From NCBI GenBank assembly GCA_004028795.1, contig SAIW01000009.1, positions 124,001 to 188,000 on the forward strand: a stretch of 64,000 nucleotides of DNA. The letters are read 5' to 3'. The notes beneath the pieces are model-generated. The model ran no database searches, was not told where the DNA came from, and was given only the letters and a program-made list of their open reading frames with translations. The translations under genes and the position numbers were made by a program. Origin of the DNA: Chitinophagaceae bacterium (GTDB lineage Bacteria; Bacteroidota; Bacteroidia; Chitinophagales; Chitinophagaceae). This document shows positions 18,408-26,531 of the stretch, one piece after another. How positions within the stretch are numbered: position 1 is the stretch's first letter; each line of letters begins with the position of its first letter.

Positions 18408-19343
18408 ATGCAAAAGTTGATAACAGCTGTTTTTTTGTTAATGTGTTTAAATTGTTTATCACAAACAACACAAAAGCCAACTTATAGCGGTAAACCAGTA
18501 TACAGTGGTGCTACACGTACTGCTAAAAAGCCCGGTTCAGCTTCATCAAGCAAAACACCTGCAACATACCCTGTTACTAATCCTGCATCAAAGAATATTG
18601 TGTATCAGTACATTGATACATTATATCCTGATAGTGAAAATCATTTCCCTTTAAAAGGTAATGCGGGTATCGGTACAAACGCACCGCAAAGTGCATTGGA
18701 AATTAAACGTAGTGCAGGTGATACCAGAAGAAAAAATTTTTTATTGCAATTAAGCAATGAATGGTCTCCCAACGGGCAGAACGAACCAAGCATCATGTTC
18801 TCAAACGGAGATAATTCTTCACCTGCCAATGTTAGCTACTGGACAGTAGGAGCAAGGGTTTCAGGCGATAAAACATTAAACACCCCGCAAACTTTTAAAA
18901 TTTGTTTTAAAGCACCCGGCAGTGCTGTAGAACAGGAATATTTAAGTGTAAACTCTTATGAAGGAAGAGTAAAAATTGGTGATGTGAATGATTTGGTTGA
19001 TGGCTATAAGTTATATGTTGAACAAGGTATTTTAACTGAGAAAGTAAAAGTGGCTGTAAAAAATTCAGATGAATGGTACGATAATGTTTTTAAACCGCAT
19101 TATAAACTAACCCCGTTGAATGAGTTAGAGCAATACATAAAAACTCATAATCATTTACCTGATGTTCCTTCTGCAGACGAGGTTGTAAAAGATGGTATTG
19201 ATTTAGGAAAGATGAATGCTTTGTTATTAAAGAAAATAGAAGAGAATACTTTATACATTATTGAATTAAGAAAAGATTTAGACGAAGCCAAAAAGCAAAT
19301 TGAAGAATTGAAACAGAACAAAAAAGATAAAAAGAAAAAATAA
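18408..19343 (+). CDS. secreted protein with tail-fibre/S74-like C-terminus
   Basis: 311 residues. Signal peptide 1-19, a low-complexity Ser/Thr/Lys/Pro region (20-70), then GIGT-N-A-P-Q-S-A-L-E-I-K typical of repeated 'G-I-G-T' beta structure in Bacteroidota adhesins. The C-terminus has W-Y-D-N-V-F, Y-K-L-T-P-L-N-E-L-E-Q-Y-I, HLPDVPSADEV and a coiled coil (about 265-311) rich in E/K. This end is the conserved trimer-type tail found in many Bacteroidota cell-surface proteins that resemble phage tail-fibre chaperone domains. Likely an exported structural or adhesive protein; no enzyme motif is seen. Confidence 0.7.
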   Translation: MQKLITAVFLLMCLNCLSQTTQKPTYSGKPVYSGATRTAKKPGSASSSKTPATYPVTNPASKNIVYQYIDTLYPDSENHFPLKGNAGIGTNAPQSALEIKRSAGDTRRKNFLLQLSNEWSPNGQNEPSIMFSNGDNSSPANVSYWTVGARVSGDKTLNTPQTFKICFKAPGSAVEQEYLSVNSYEGRVKIGDVNDLVDGYKLYVEQGILTEKVKVAVKNSDEWYDNVFKPHYKLTPLNELEQYIKTHNHLPDVPSADEVVKDGIDLGKMNALLLKKIEENTLYIIELRKDLDEAKKQIEELKQNKKDKKKK

Positions 19344-19376
19344 CGATAACCCCTCTTTCGGTTGCTTGTTTGATAA

Positions 19377-19404
19377 AAAGCCCTCACTGTTTAGTAAGGG
19401 CTTT
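19377..19404. terminator. bidirectional terminator
   Basis: Stem AAAGCCCT (377-384) with AGGGCTTT (397-404), extended inward by ACT/AGT across one mismatch, loop GTTT. A-run before and T-run after. It lies between convergent genes and overlaps the last codons of the GT4 gene. Confidence 0.75.
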
Positions 19405-20517
19405 GTTATTTTGCATAATCGATTCTAAAGTTTTCAATTGATTTAACAAATTCTCTTGTGATATAAGGTAATTGTTTAAAAAAGAATTCCTTGCATTGAG
19501 AGAATAATGTATCCAGTCTCCTTTTAAAAGTATCATTAATTTATCTGTTAAATCACCTTGTTGTTTAGGATTAAAAGCGTAACCATTTATGCCTTCAATT
19601 AAAATATCCTTAATACCTCCAACTTTATTTACTATTATTGGAGTTCCCGCTGCTAAAGCTTCAACATTAACAAGACCAAAAGCTTCTTCCTCGCTTGCAC
19701 TGATGTGTGCAAAAGATTGATACATATAATTAAAAAGCTTGTTTTGAGAAATGGCTCCGGTAAGCACTACATTTTCCTTCAGCTTCTTTTCTACAATTAA
19801 TTGCTCTAAATAATTTTTTTCAGGTCCATCACCTATAATAAAAAGTTTTATGTTAGGAATTTTGCTTACCAATAAAGGCATTTCATTAATTATGTTTTCC
19901 TGGCCTTTGGATTTATGCAAACGTGCAACAAATGATATAATTAATTCATTTCGCCTGTCATCTCCAAATTTTAAATCAATAAAAAAATCTTTTATCAAAT
20001 ACGGCATAACAGTAATCTTTTCTTGCGGTATTTGATAATTAGTTGTCAAATCTTTTTTGTTTTCAGCGGAGTTTGTAAGAATATGAGTAGTAAAATATTT
20101 TAATATTAATCTCTTTCTTATTAGTAATACCATAGATTTAAACCTATTGCCTTGATTGTCTATAGTCAATTGCTTAAACATAGTGTGCCAATAAACAAAT
20201 ACATCTTTAATAGCCAATAATTTGCTTACAACTGTAACAAGATTAGTGGCACCAAACTGAGTAATGCAACAATCTGGTTTAAATTGTTTGCATATTTTAT
20301 AGAAATAGACAAAGTCTTTTATTTTAGTTGGTCTGTAACTTGGCCATGATAAAAAGATTTGATTTTCATCTAAAGGCTTAGGTAGTTTATGAGGTCTGTT
20401 TTTATCAGTTATGATAATTACTTTATTGCCGAGTTGGTGCAAGCAATTACCTAACTCAAAGAAATAATTCGAAATCGATTGTTCTATTGGGCTTGTAGTT
20501 ATTACAAAAGTTTTCAT
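19384..20517 (-). CDS. glycosyltransferase family 4
   Basis: 377 residues, GT-B fold. The N-terminal half begins with TTSPIEQSISNYFFELGNCL, replacing the usual Gly-rich loop. The C-terminal half holds F-V-A-R-L-H-K-S-K-G near 208-217, I-I-G-D-G-P-E near 240-246 and the nucleotide-binding E-E-E-A-F-G-L-V-N-V-E-A-L-A-A-G-T-P near 287-304. A retaining transferase using an activated sugar, probably for surface glycans. No adjacent glycan genes indicate the acceptor. It ends inside the terminator hairpin at 19377-19404. Confidence 0.85.
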   Translation of the reverse strand: MKTFVITTSPIEQSISNYFFELGNCLHQLGNKVIIITDKNRPHKLPKPLDENQIFLSWPSYRPTKIKDFVYFYKICKQFKPDCCITQFGATNLVTVVSKLLAIKDVFVYWHTMFKQLTIDNQGNRFKSMVLLIRKRLILKYFTTHILTNSAENKKDLTTNYQIPQEKITVMPYLIKDFFIDLKFGDDRRNELIISFVARLHKSKGQENIINEMPLLVSKIPNIKLFIIGDGPEKNYLEQLIVEKKLKENVVLTGAISQNKLFNYMYQSFAHISASEEEAFGLVNVEALAAGTPIIVNKVGGIKDILIEGINGYAFNPKQQGDLTDKLMILLKGDWIHYSLNARNSFLNNYLISQENLLNQLKTLESIMQNNKALTKQ

Positions 20518-20596
20518 GCAGTATTAATAATCTGCATTAAAATACATTAATAAGATAGAGTTCTTAATTTTTAATAATGCCCTAAGTAAAATTTAA

Positions 20597-21115
20597 TTAT
20601 TTGGTAAATAAAGCTTTTAATTCATTAGCATCATCTGGTTTTAATTTTCCTGCTAATATTAAACGCAATTGTCTTCTTCTTAATGCACCGTCATACATAT
20701 CAACTTCTGCTTTGGTTTCAGGTATTAATGCCGGTACAGGTCTTGGCTTACGGTTAGGGTCTAATGCAACAAAAGTAAAGTAGGCTTCATTGCTTTCATA
20801 TTTGTATTGATGCAGTGTATCTTCCCCCCAAACCAATAAATGTATTTCCATTGATGAGTTGAATGCCCTGGTAACTTTTGCTTCAATATGTACAATATTT
20901 CCCAACTTAATAGGATTCTTAAAACTAAGATTGTCTACACTTGCCGTCATACAAGGTGCATTACAATGTTTCATAGCAGCCATGCTTGCTGCAATATCCA
21001 TCCAGTACATTAACCTTCCACCCATTAAATTGCCAAAACCATTGGTATCGTTGGGTAAAACCATTTCATTCATGCTGGTAAAACTATCAGCAGCTTTTCT
21101 TCCTTCCATTATCAT
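20597..21115 (-). CDS. acyl-CoA thioesterase, hotdog fold
   Basis: 172 residues. One hotdog domain with N-D-T-N-G-F-G-N-L-M-G-G-R-L-M-Y-W-M-D near 22-40, the conserved 'N-x-x-G-x-x-x-G-G-x-L-x-x-x-x-D' of YciA/BACH-type thioesterases, and A-Y-F-T-F-V-A-L-D near 106-114. Hydrolyses acyl-CoA to free acid and CoA. The start could be the first or third codon (both ATG). Confidence 0.85.
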   Translation of the reverse strand: MIMEGRKAADSFTSMNEMVLPNDTNGFGNLMGGRLMYWMDIAASMAAMKHCNAPCMTASVDNLSFKNPIKLGNIVHIEAKVTRAFNSSMEIHLLVWGEDTLHQYKYESNEAYFTFVALDPNRKPRPVPALIPETKAEVDMYDGALRRRQLRLILAGKLKPDDANELKALFTK

Positions 21116-21170
21116 AAATTTTATTAGTTATTCCGGCAAGCAGTTGCGAAGATAGTTAACTGAAAACTTT

Positions 21171-22520
21171 TTAAATTTTCTTTCCCACCCATTTGTTGCT
21201 TTTAATGTATAAATAAGAGGGGATAAACATGCAAATCCAATACAGCCATTCACTTCCCCAGCCATATAAAATGCTCATATTCTTCCACTCTAAAACAACG
21301 TATACATAAATGCTGTAAAAGAAAATGGCAAATAATTCAATTAATAAATTCATTTTGGTATTACCTGTACCGGTAACTGCATTTAACCAGATGGTACCGA
21401 TAGACATAATAATCATTGCTATAGAAACTACCCTCAAAACAGGAATCGCTTCAATAATAAAACTCACATCCTGCCCGTAAACAGATAACACTGTTGCAGG
21501 AATAAGATTAATAACAATACCTACTGTAACGGAGAAAAATAATGATAACCTGATTATTTTACGAATAAGCTCCGTAACTCTTTCACTTAAACCTTGCCCG
21601 ATAATATTACTAACCATTGTATTAGTAGTAGCTGCAAAAGCCCAGGTAAAACAACCGAAGAAGCCGAAGATATTTCTCATGGTATTAGATATAGCTAATG
21701 CTCTGCTGCCATGATGTTCTATAAGAATATAAAAGAACTCCCATGTAATAATGCTGATACCATATTGAGCAATTAATGGTGTTGATTGTACAAGAATTAA
21801 TTTTAGCGATGCCTTATCTAACCTGAAATTATTAAACAGCATTAATTTTTTACCGATGCCTTTATAATGAATAACTAAAAAAATACTAAACAATCCACAG
21901 GCTTCTGCAATTACAGATGCATAGGCTGCACCTGTAAAACCCAATTCAGGCAAGCCTAATTTGCCATAGATAAAACTATAATCTAAAATAATATTTACAA
22001 TAGCTTCTGTTGCAGTACCGATGATTAAATATTTTGATTGATTGGTACCAACCAACACTGCATTTCGCATTTGATACAAATACAAAAAAACTAAACCTAG
22101 TATGCGTACACGAAGAAAACTGATAGCCATTGTTACCGTTTCTTCATTGTGCAAAGAGAAACGTAAAATAAAAGGTGCAATAAACCAGGTAATTAAAATG
22201 CCTGCAATACTTAAAACAATGGCTATACGAACGCCTTGAGCAAATAAATTACCTATTGCATCAATCTTATTTTCTCCGGCTCTGCGTGCAATAAGAGATT
22301 GTAAACCATTGTTTAAACCATTGCCTATAACTGCAAAAATTAAATAGTATACGCCTGTTATACCTGCAACTGCCAAAGCTTTTTCGCTTAACCTGCCCAA
22401 AAAAATATTATTGGTAATAAAGTTTATTTGCGGTACCATAATGGCAAACGCAATAGGCATAGCAATTCTTAGAATCTGCTTATAATTAATACTAACTCTG
22501 AAGTCTGTTTCAACGGGCAT
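21171..22520 (-). CDS. MATE family efflux transporter
   Basis: 449 residues with twelve hydrophobic helices in two six-helix halves. The first half shows I-A-M-P-I-A-F-A-I-M-V-P-Q-I near 18-31 and L-Q-S-L-I-A-R-R-A-G-E near 73-83. The second half repeats the pattern with Q-S-T-P-L-I-A-Q-Y near 246-254 and the N-T-M-V-S-N-I-I-G-Q-G motif near 301-311. A cation-coupled exporter of toxic compounds; substrate unknown. Confidence 0.87.
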   Translation of the reverse strand: MPVETDFRVSINYKQILRIAMPIAFAIMVPQINFITNNIFLGRLSEKALAVAGITGVYYLIFAVIGNGLNNGLQSLIARRAGENKIDAIGNLFAQGVRIAIVLSIAGILITWFIAPFILRFSLHNEETVTMAISFLRVRILGLVFLYLYQMRNAVLVGTNQSKYLIIGTATEAIVNIILDYSFIYGKLGLPELGFTGAAYASVIAEACGLFSIFLVIHYKGIGKKLMLFNNFRLDKASLKLILVQSTPLIAQYGISIITWEFFYILIEHHGSRALAISNTMRNIFGFFGCFTWAFAATTNTMVSNIIGQGLSERVTELIRKIIRLSLFFSVTVGIVINLIPATVLSVYGQDVSFIIEAIPVLRVVSIAMIIMSIGTIWLNAVTGTGNTKMNLLIELFAIFFYSIYVYVVLEWKNMSILYGWGSEWLYWICMFIPSYLYIKSNKWVGKKI

Positions 22521-22544
22521 CCGGCAAATCTAAGAAGTGAAAGT

Positions 22545-22650
22545 CACTTTGAGGTTCCCCGAATAAGTCGGGGCAGGCTGTGCTGAGAAATCTCACTATC
22601 ATTTAATAAACAGATTTCTCATTGGGCAAGAACCCAATTTCGAAATGACG
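22545..22650. repeat. degenerate copy of the 92-bp inverted-repeat element, with nested palindrome
   Basis: Shares with 55004-55095 the segments GAGGTT, GAGAAATCTC, GATTTCTC, GGGCAAGAACCCAA and the end TTCGAAATGACG. The left part is replaced by a nested palindrome CCCCGA-ATAAG-TCGGGG (22557-22573). No gene lies in 22521-22806; it holds this element and the repeat that follows. Confidence 0.75.
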
Positions 22651-22666
22651 AGTATGTTTCTTAAAT

Positions 22667-22712
22667 GATAAATAAAGAACAAAGCCTACAAGAGTGCGAC
22701 GCAACAGGCGAT
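22667..22712. repeat. GTACAAGTGTGCGACGCAAC-family repeat, copy A
   Basis: Contains AAAGAACAAAGCCTACAAG and AGTGCGACGCAACAGGCGAT, matching the family core seen at 33339, 40836 and 49466 with a few changes. Confidence 0.6.
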
Positions 22713-22806
22713 ACTATGAAATACAAAAGCTTGATTCATAAAAACTTTTATGCTTATTAGCTGTTTAGTGTTGTAGTTTTATAATTGCAAATACTATATT
22801 TGAAAT

Positions 22807-23652
22807 ATGGTGCAAAAGAGTATCAGCAGTTATTTAGATTTAGAATCACAATCGCCTTTTAACAGCGATGAATTAATTGTAAATATCGGTAACACGTATG
22901 TTGCAATGATTGTCAGACTTGCAGGCAGGCAGGATGCGAGTGCTTTTGAATTATTTGAATTTGATAAGGCAGGAGATAATTGGTATCAGATTTTTTATGC
23001 AGTAAGAACGCAATCAAAAATTTTAGACAGAAGTTATAACAACACAAAGGTTTTTTATAATATTCCTGAGAATGTTTTAGTACCTGCTGATAAATTTTCC
23101 GCTAATGCTGCAGAAAATTATTTAAGCATGGTACATGGTGATAATATTAATGAAGCTATTTTACACGATGTAGTTGATGCAACGCCTGCAATGGTTAATG
23201 TGTACAGAATTAAACGTGTATTGTTTGAAATGGTTCGTACCAATTTTATGATGGTTGAATCAAAACACTTATACTCTAAGATTTTAGAAAATACCATTGG
23301 TGGGTATAATTTTCAAACAGGTAATTTATTAAAAGTGCAGTTTTATAATAAATGCCTGTTATTGTTATTGCTTAAGAATGGTCAGTTGCAGTTAATTCAA
23401 TCTTACCCTTGTGCATCGCAGGATGATATGCTGTATTATATTTTAAGTATTGTTCAGCAGTATGGAGTGCAGCCTGAAGAAATAAAAATTGAATTAAGCG
23501 GGCAATTAGATACCCGTACACAGTATTACGATTATTTGCGTAAAATGTTCAGTAATATTCATTTTGAAACAGTGGCTCCTGAAAAACTAATGAAAGAGTT
23601 GCAGGAAAATTACCCAGCTCATTATTTATCAACTTATTTCAATCTGGCATGA
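22807..23652 (+). CDS. DUF3822 family protein
   Basis: 281 residues, matching the Bacteroidota DUF3822 family: L-I-V-N-I-G-N-T-Y near 25-33, a central L-L-K-V-Q-F-Y-N-K-C-L-L-L-L-L-L-K-N-G, and Y-Y-I-L-S-I-V-Q-Q-Y-G-V near the end, giving an actin-ATPase-like two-lobed layout. It overlaps rsmD by 4 bp (ATGA), a conserved pairing in this phylum as far as I recall, suggesting a role near rRNA methylation. Function unknown. A GCAGGCAGGCAGG run (22921-22933) encoding A-G-R-Q resembles the short palindromic repeats elsewhere. Confidence 0.8.
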   Translation: MVQKSISSYLDLESQSPFNSDELIVNIGNTYVAMIVRLAGRQDASAFELFEFDKAGDNWYQIFYAVRTQSKILDRSYNNTKVFYNIPENVLVPADKFSANAAENYLSMVHGDNINEAILHDVVDATPAMVNVYRIKRVLFEMVRTNFMMVESKHLYSKILENTIGGYNFQTGNLLKVQFYNKCLLLLLLKNGQLQLIQSYPCASQDDMLYYILSIVQQYGVQPEEIKIELSGQLDTRTQYYDYLRKMFSNIHFETVAPEKLMKELQENYPAHYLSTYFNLA

Positions 23653-24197
23653 GAATAATTTCAGGCACTTTGGGTGGAAGAAGAATAAACCCGCCTGCAA
23701 ATATGCCCCACACAAGACCTACAACAGATATTGCCAAAGAAGGTTTGTTTAATATTCTGCAGAACAGAATAAGTTTTGATGGCATTACTACTTTAGATTT
23801 ATTTGGTGGAACAGGAAGTATAAGCTATGAATTAGCATCCCGCGGGGCAGCAGATTTAACTATTGTAGAGAAGGACAATGCGATGCATGCATTTATTAAA
23901 AAAAACATTGAGCTGTTGAAAATTGAAAATGCAAAAGTGTTAAAAATGGAAGTGTTTAATTTTTTGAATGGATGCAATCAACAGTATGATTTTATTTTTG
24001 CAGGTCCGCCTTATGCATTGGGAACCATTGACGAACTTCCCAAAATTATAGTTGAAAAAGAATTAATTGCACCAAATGGTTTTTTTGTACTGGAGCATAC
24101 ACCACGTAATAATTACGAGCAATTTAAAGGGTTTAGTTTTGTAAGAAATTACGGTAGTACTTTGTTTAGTTTTTTTGTTTCAGAAAATATGAAATAA
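23649..24197 (+). CDS. rsmD: RsmD-family 16S rRNA guanine methyltransferase
   Basis: 182 residues. Family start M-R-I-I-S-G-x-L-G-G-R-R-I, then R-P-T-T-D-I-A-K-E-G-L-F-N-I-L near 23-37 and SAM motif I L-D-L-F-G-G-T-G-S-I near 49-58. The catalytic D-P-P-Y motif reads A-G-P-P-Y-A (codon GGT near 24002), so the usual Asp is Gly. RsmD makes m2G966 in 16S rRNA. The change may lower activity or be a lineage variant. Tightly coupled to the DUF3822 gene (4-bp overlap). Confidence 0.87.
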   Translation: MRIISGTLGGRRINPPANMPHTRPTTDIAKEGLFNILQNRISFDGITTLDLFGGTGSISYELASRGAADLTIVEKDNAMHAFIKKNIELLKIENAKVLKMEVFNFLNGCNQQYDFIFAGPPYALGTIDELPKIIVEKELIAPNGFFVLEHTPRNNYEQFKGFSFVRNYGSTLFSFFVSENMK

Positions 24198-24250
24198 CAA
24201 TGAACTTAAAACTGTTCATTATTCATTACTAATTATTAATTCATAATTAT

Positions 24251-24892
24251 TTGAGCCCGATTTTCATTACAGGTATAGGAACAGGAATTGGTAAAACCAT
24301 TATCAGTGCCATCGTTACAGAAGCATTGCAGGCAGATTACTGGAAGCCAATACAAGCAGGGTTTGATGATGGAACAGATGCATTAACTGTTAAGCATTTA
24401 ATAAGCAACAAACAAACTAACATTCATTCTGAAGTCTATAAATTAAAAATGCCTGCATCGCCGCATATTGCAGCCAGAGAAGAAGGAATTGAAATTAATT
24501 TGAATGAAATTAAAACTGCCATTTCGAAATTCGAAACTCGAAATTCGAATGTAATAATTGAAGGTGCAGGTGGTTTATTAGTCCCTTTAAATGAAAAAGA
24601 ATTTATTGCAGATTTAATTGTACAACTTAAAGCAAAAGTTATTTTAGTAAGCAGAAATTATCTGGGAAGTATTAATCATTCTTTGTTAACTGCCGAAATT
24701 TGCAAACAAAAAAATATTGATGTCTTGGGTTGGATTTTTAACGATCAGTATTTGCACTATGAAGATGAAATTGTTAGTTGGAGTGGGTTTCAAAAGATTG
24801 CCTCTGTTCCTTCAACAAAAGAAATAAACAAAGATTTTATTCTTGCACAGGCTGAAAAAATAAAACCATCTTTGCTAAAAGCACTCGCTTAA
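24251..24892 (+). CDS. bioD: dethiobiotin synthetase
   Basis: 213 residues. ATP-dependent closure of the ureido ring of biotin. The start is TTG at 24251 (no in-frame ATG nearby), giving I-F-I-T-G-I-G-T-G-I-G-K-T, the family P-loop. K-P-I-Q-A-G near 32-37 and E-G-A-G-G-L-L-V-P-L near 104-113 are conserved. Residues about 91-100 are encoded by a repeat-like sequence (24521-24550), expanding the loop before V-I-I-E-G-A-G-G. No other bio genes in the window. Abuts the next gene (TAA then ATG at 24893). Confidence 0.9.
   Translation: MSPIFITGIGTGIGKTIISAIVTEALQADYWKPIQAGFDDGTDALTVKHLISNKQTNIHSEVYKLKMPASPHIAAREEGIEINLNEIKTAISKFETRNSNVIIEGAGGLLVPLNEKEFIADLIVQLKAKVILVSRNYLGSINHSLLTAEICKQKNIDVLGWIFNDQYLHYEDEIVSWSGFQKIASVPSTKEINKDFILAQAEKIKPSLLKALA
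24521..24550. repeat. TTCGAAATTCGAA repeat inside bioD
   Basis: TTCGAAATTCGAA followed by TCGAAATTCGAA, two near-identical palindromic units. Similar AAATTCGAAAT text fills the intergenic DNA at 16390-16415. In frame it encodes I-S-K-F-E-T-R-N-S-N of BioD. Confidence 0.6.
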
Positions 24893-25462
24893 ATGCTTAA
24901 AAAAGAACTCAGAAATATTTACAGAGCAAAAAGAAATGCTATTGATTCCAAAGAAAAATTGAAACTGGATGATTTAATGCTTTTGCAATTCCAGCAACTG
25001 AACTATGATGGTATTGAAACCTTACTTTCTTATTGGCCAATGCATAACACCAACGAGCCCAATACTTTTTTATTCAGCCGTTATCTGCATCATGTAATTT
25101 ATAATTTACAAACAGCTTACCCTGTTACAGATTTTTCTGATTGTTCTATAAAAGCTTTGGTAATTAATGAAGACACTGTTTACACAACTAATCAATTCGG
25201 TTTAATGGAACCGAAAGATGGTGTTGAAATTAATGCTGAAGCAATTGATTTGATTTTTGTTCCCTTATTGTGTTTTGATGAAGCAGGTTATCGTGTTGGT
25301 TATGGTAAAGGTTTTTACGACAGGTTTTTGTCTCAATGTGGGCAACATGTTATTAAAATAGGTTTTTCTTACTTTGATGCAGTTGATAAAATTGATGATG
25401 CCAACCAATTTGATGTACCTTTAAATTATTGCATCACGCCGCAGAAGATTTATGAATTTTAA
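24893..25462 (+). CDS. 5-formyltetrahydrofolate cyclo-ligase
   Basis: 189 residues. Converts 5-formyl-THF to methenyl-THF with ATP. N-terminal K-K-E-L-R-N-I-Y-R-A-K-R basic helix, the Y-W-P-M-H-N-T-N-E-P segment near 45-54, and the signature V-P-L-L-C-F-D-E-A-G-Y-R-V-G-Y-G-K-G-F-Y-D-R near 123-144. Full family length. Starts directly after bioD and overlaps lpxK by 11 bp, so it is part of the bioD-lpxK-rnr run. Confidence 0.9.
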   Translation: MLKKELRNIYRAKRNAIDSKEKLKLDDLMLLQFQQLNYDGIETLLSYWPMHNTNEPNTFLFSRYLHHVIYNLQTAYPVTDFSDCSIKALVINEDTVYTTNQFGLMEPKDGVEINAEAIDLIFVPLLCFDEAGYRVGYGKGFYDRFLSQCGQHVIKIGFSYFDAVDKIDDANQFDVPLNYCITPQKIYEF

Positions 25463-26531
25463 TGCTTTCTTTTTAAAGTCGTTCAGAGTAGTATTATTGC
25501 CTTTCGCATTATTATATGGTTTAGTAATTATGTTGCGTAATTGGTTGTATGATAAAAAGTATTTACATAGTGCAGCCTTCAATTTTCCTTTAATATGTGT
25601 GGGCAATTTAGCAGTTGGCGGCACCGGTAAATCGCCAATGGTTGAGTATTTAATTGAGTTATTACAACCTCATTTTAAAATTGCCACTTTAAGCAGGGGT
25701 TATAAAAGAAAAACAAAAGGCTATGCTTTGGCTAAAGAAGGCACAACAGCTTTAGAAATAGGTGATGAGCCTATGCAGTTTCATTTAAAATTTCCCGATG
25801 TTCCTGTTGCTGTTGGCGAAGAAAGAATTATTGCTATTCCTTATTTAATTGAAGATTGTAAAGATTTACAGGCAATTATTTTAGATGATGCTTTTCAACA
25901 TAGAAATGTAAAAGCAGGCTTTAATATTTTGTTGACTGAATACAGTAATTTATATACACAGGATTTCTTTTTACCAACAGGAGATTTAAGAGATGAATGG
26001 CGTTCTGCCAAACGGGCAAATATTATTGTGGTAACAAAATGCCCTGCAGATTTAACTGTTGATAAGAAGAAAAAAATTATACAAAATCTTCATGCAACTG
26101 TATCTCAAAAAATATTCTTTACAACCATTGAATACGGCTTGCCTTATCATATTACTTCCAATGAAAAAAGAAGTATAACACAAGATGATGAAATTTTGTT
26201 GGTATGTGGTATTGCAAACCCCAAACCTTTGAAAGAATACTTAGTAAAAAATGCTGATACTTATTATCAGAAAGATTATAACGACCATCATATTTTTACC
26301 ATTGATGATTTAAAAGAAATTAAAGAACTTTTTAATGAAATTAATGCTGACCATAAATTCATTTTAACAACGGAAAAAGATGCAGTTCGGTTACACAAAT
26401 TTGATAATGAGTTACATGATATTCCATTATATGTGCTGCCGGTAAAACATAAATTTTTATTTAATGAAGGAGAGTTATTTAATAATGAAGTGATTTCATT
26501 TATTAAAAACTTTTCTTTCAATCCAAACTAA
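25452..26531 (+). CDS. lpxK: tetraacyldisaccharide 4'-kinase (lipid A)
   Basis: 359 residues. Phosphorylates the lipid A disaccharide precursor at the inner membrane. N-terminal membrane-associated helix (about 8-30), Walker A-like V-G-N-L-A-V-G-G-T-G-K-S-P near 52-64, L-S-R-G-Y-K-R-K near 82-89, G-D-E-P near 104-107 and D-D-A-F-Q-H-R near 140-146, all family landmarks. Overlaps the preceding gene by 11 bp and shares one base with the rnr start (TAATG). Confidence 0.92.
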   Translation: MNFNAFFLKSFRVVLLPFALLYGLVIMLRNWLYDKKYLHSAAFNFPLICVGNLAVGGTGKSPMVEYLIELLQPHFKIATLSRGYKRKTKGYALAKEGTTALEIGDEPMQFHLKFPDVPVAVGEERIIAIPYLIEDCKDLQAIILDDAFQHRNVKAGFNILLTEYSNLYTQDFFLPTGDLRDEWRSAKRANIIVVTKCPADLTVDKKKKIIQNLHATVSQKIFFTTIEYGLPYHITSNEKRSITQDDEILLVCGIANPKPLKEYLVKNADTYYQKDYNDHHIFTIDDLKEIKELFNEINADHKFILTTEKDAVRLHKFDNELHDIPLYVLPVKHKFLFNEGELFNNEVISFIKNFSFNPN

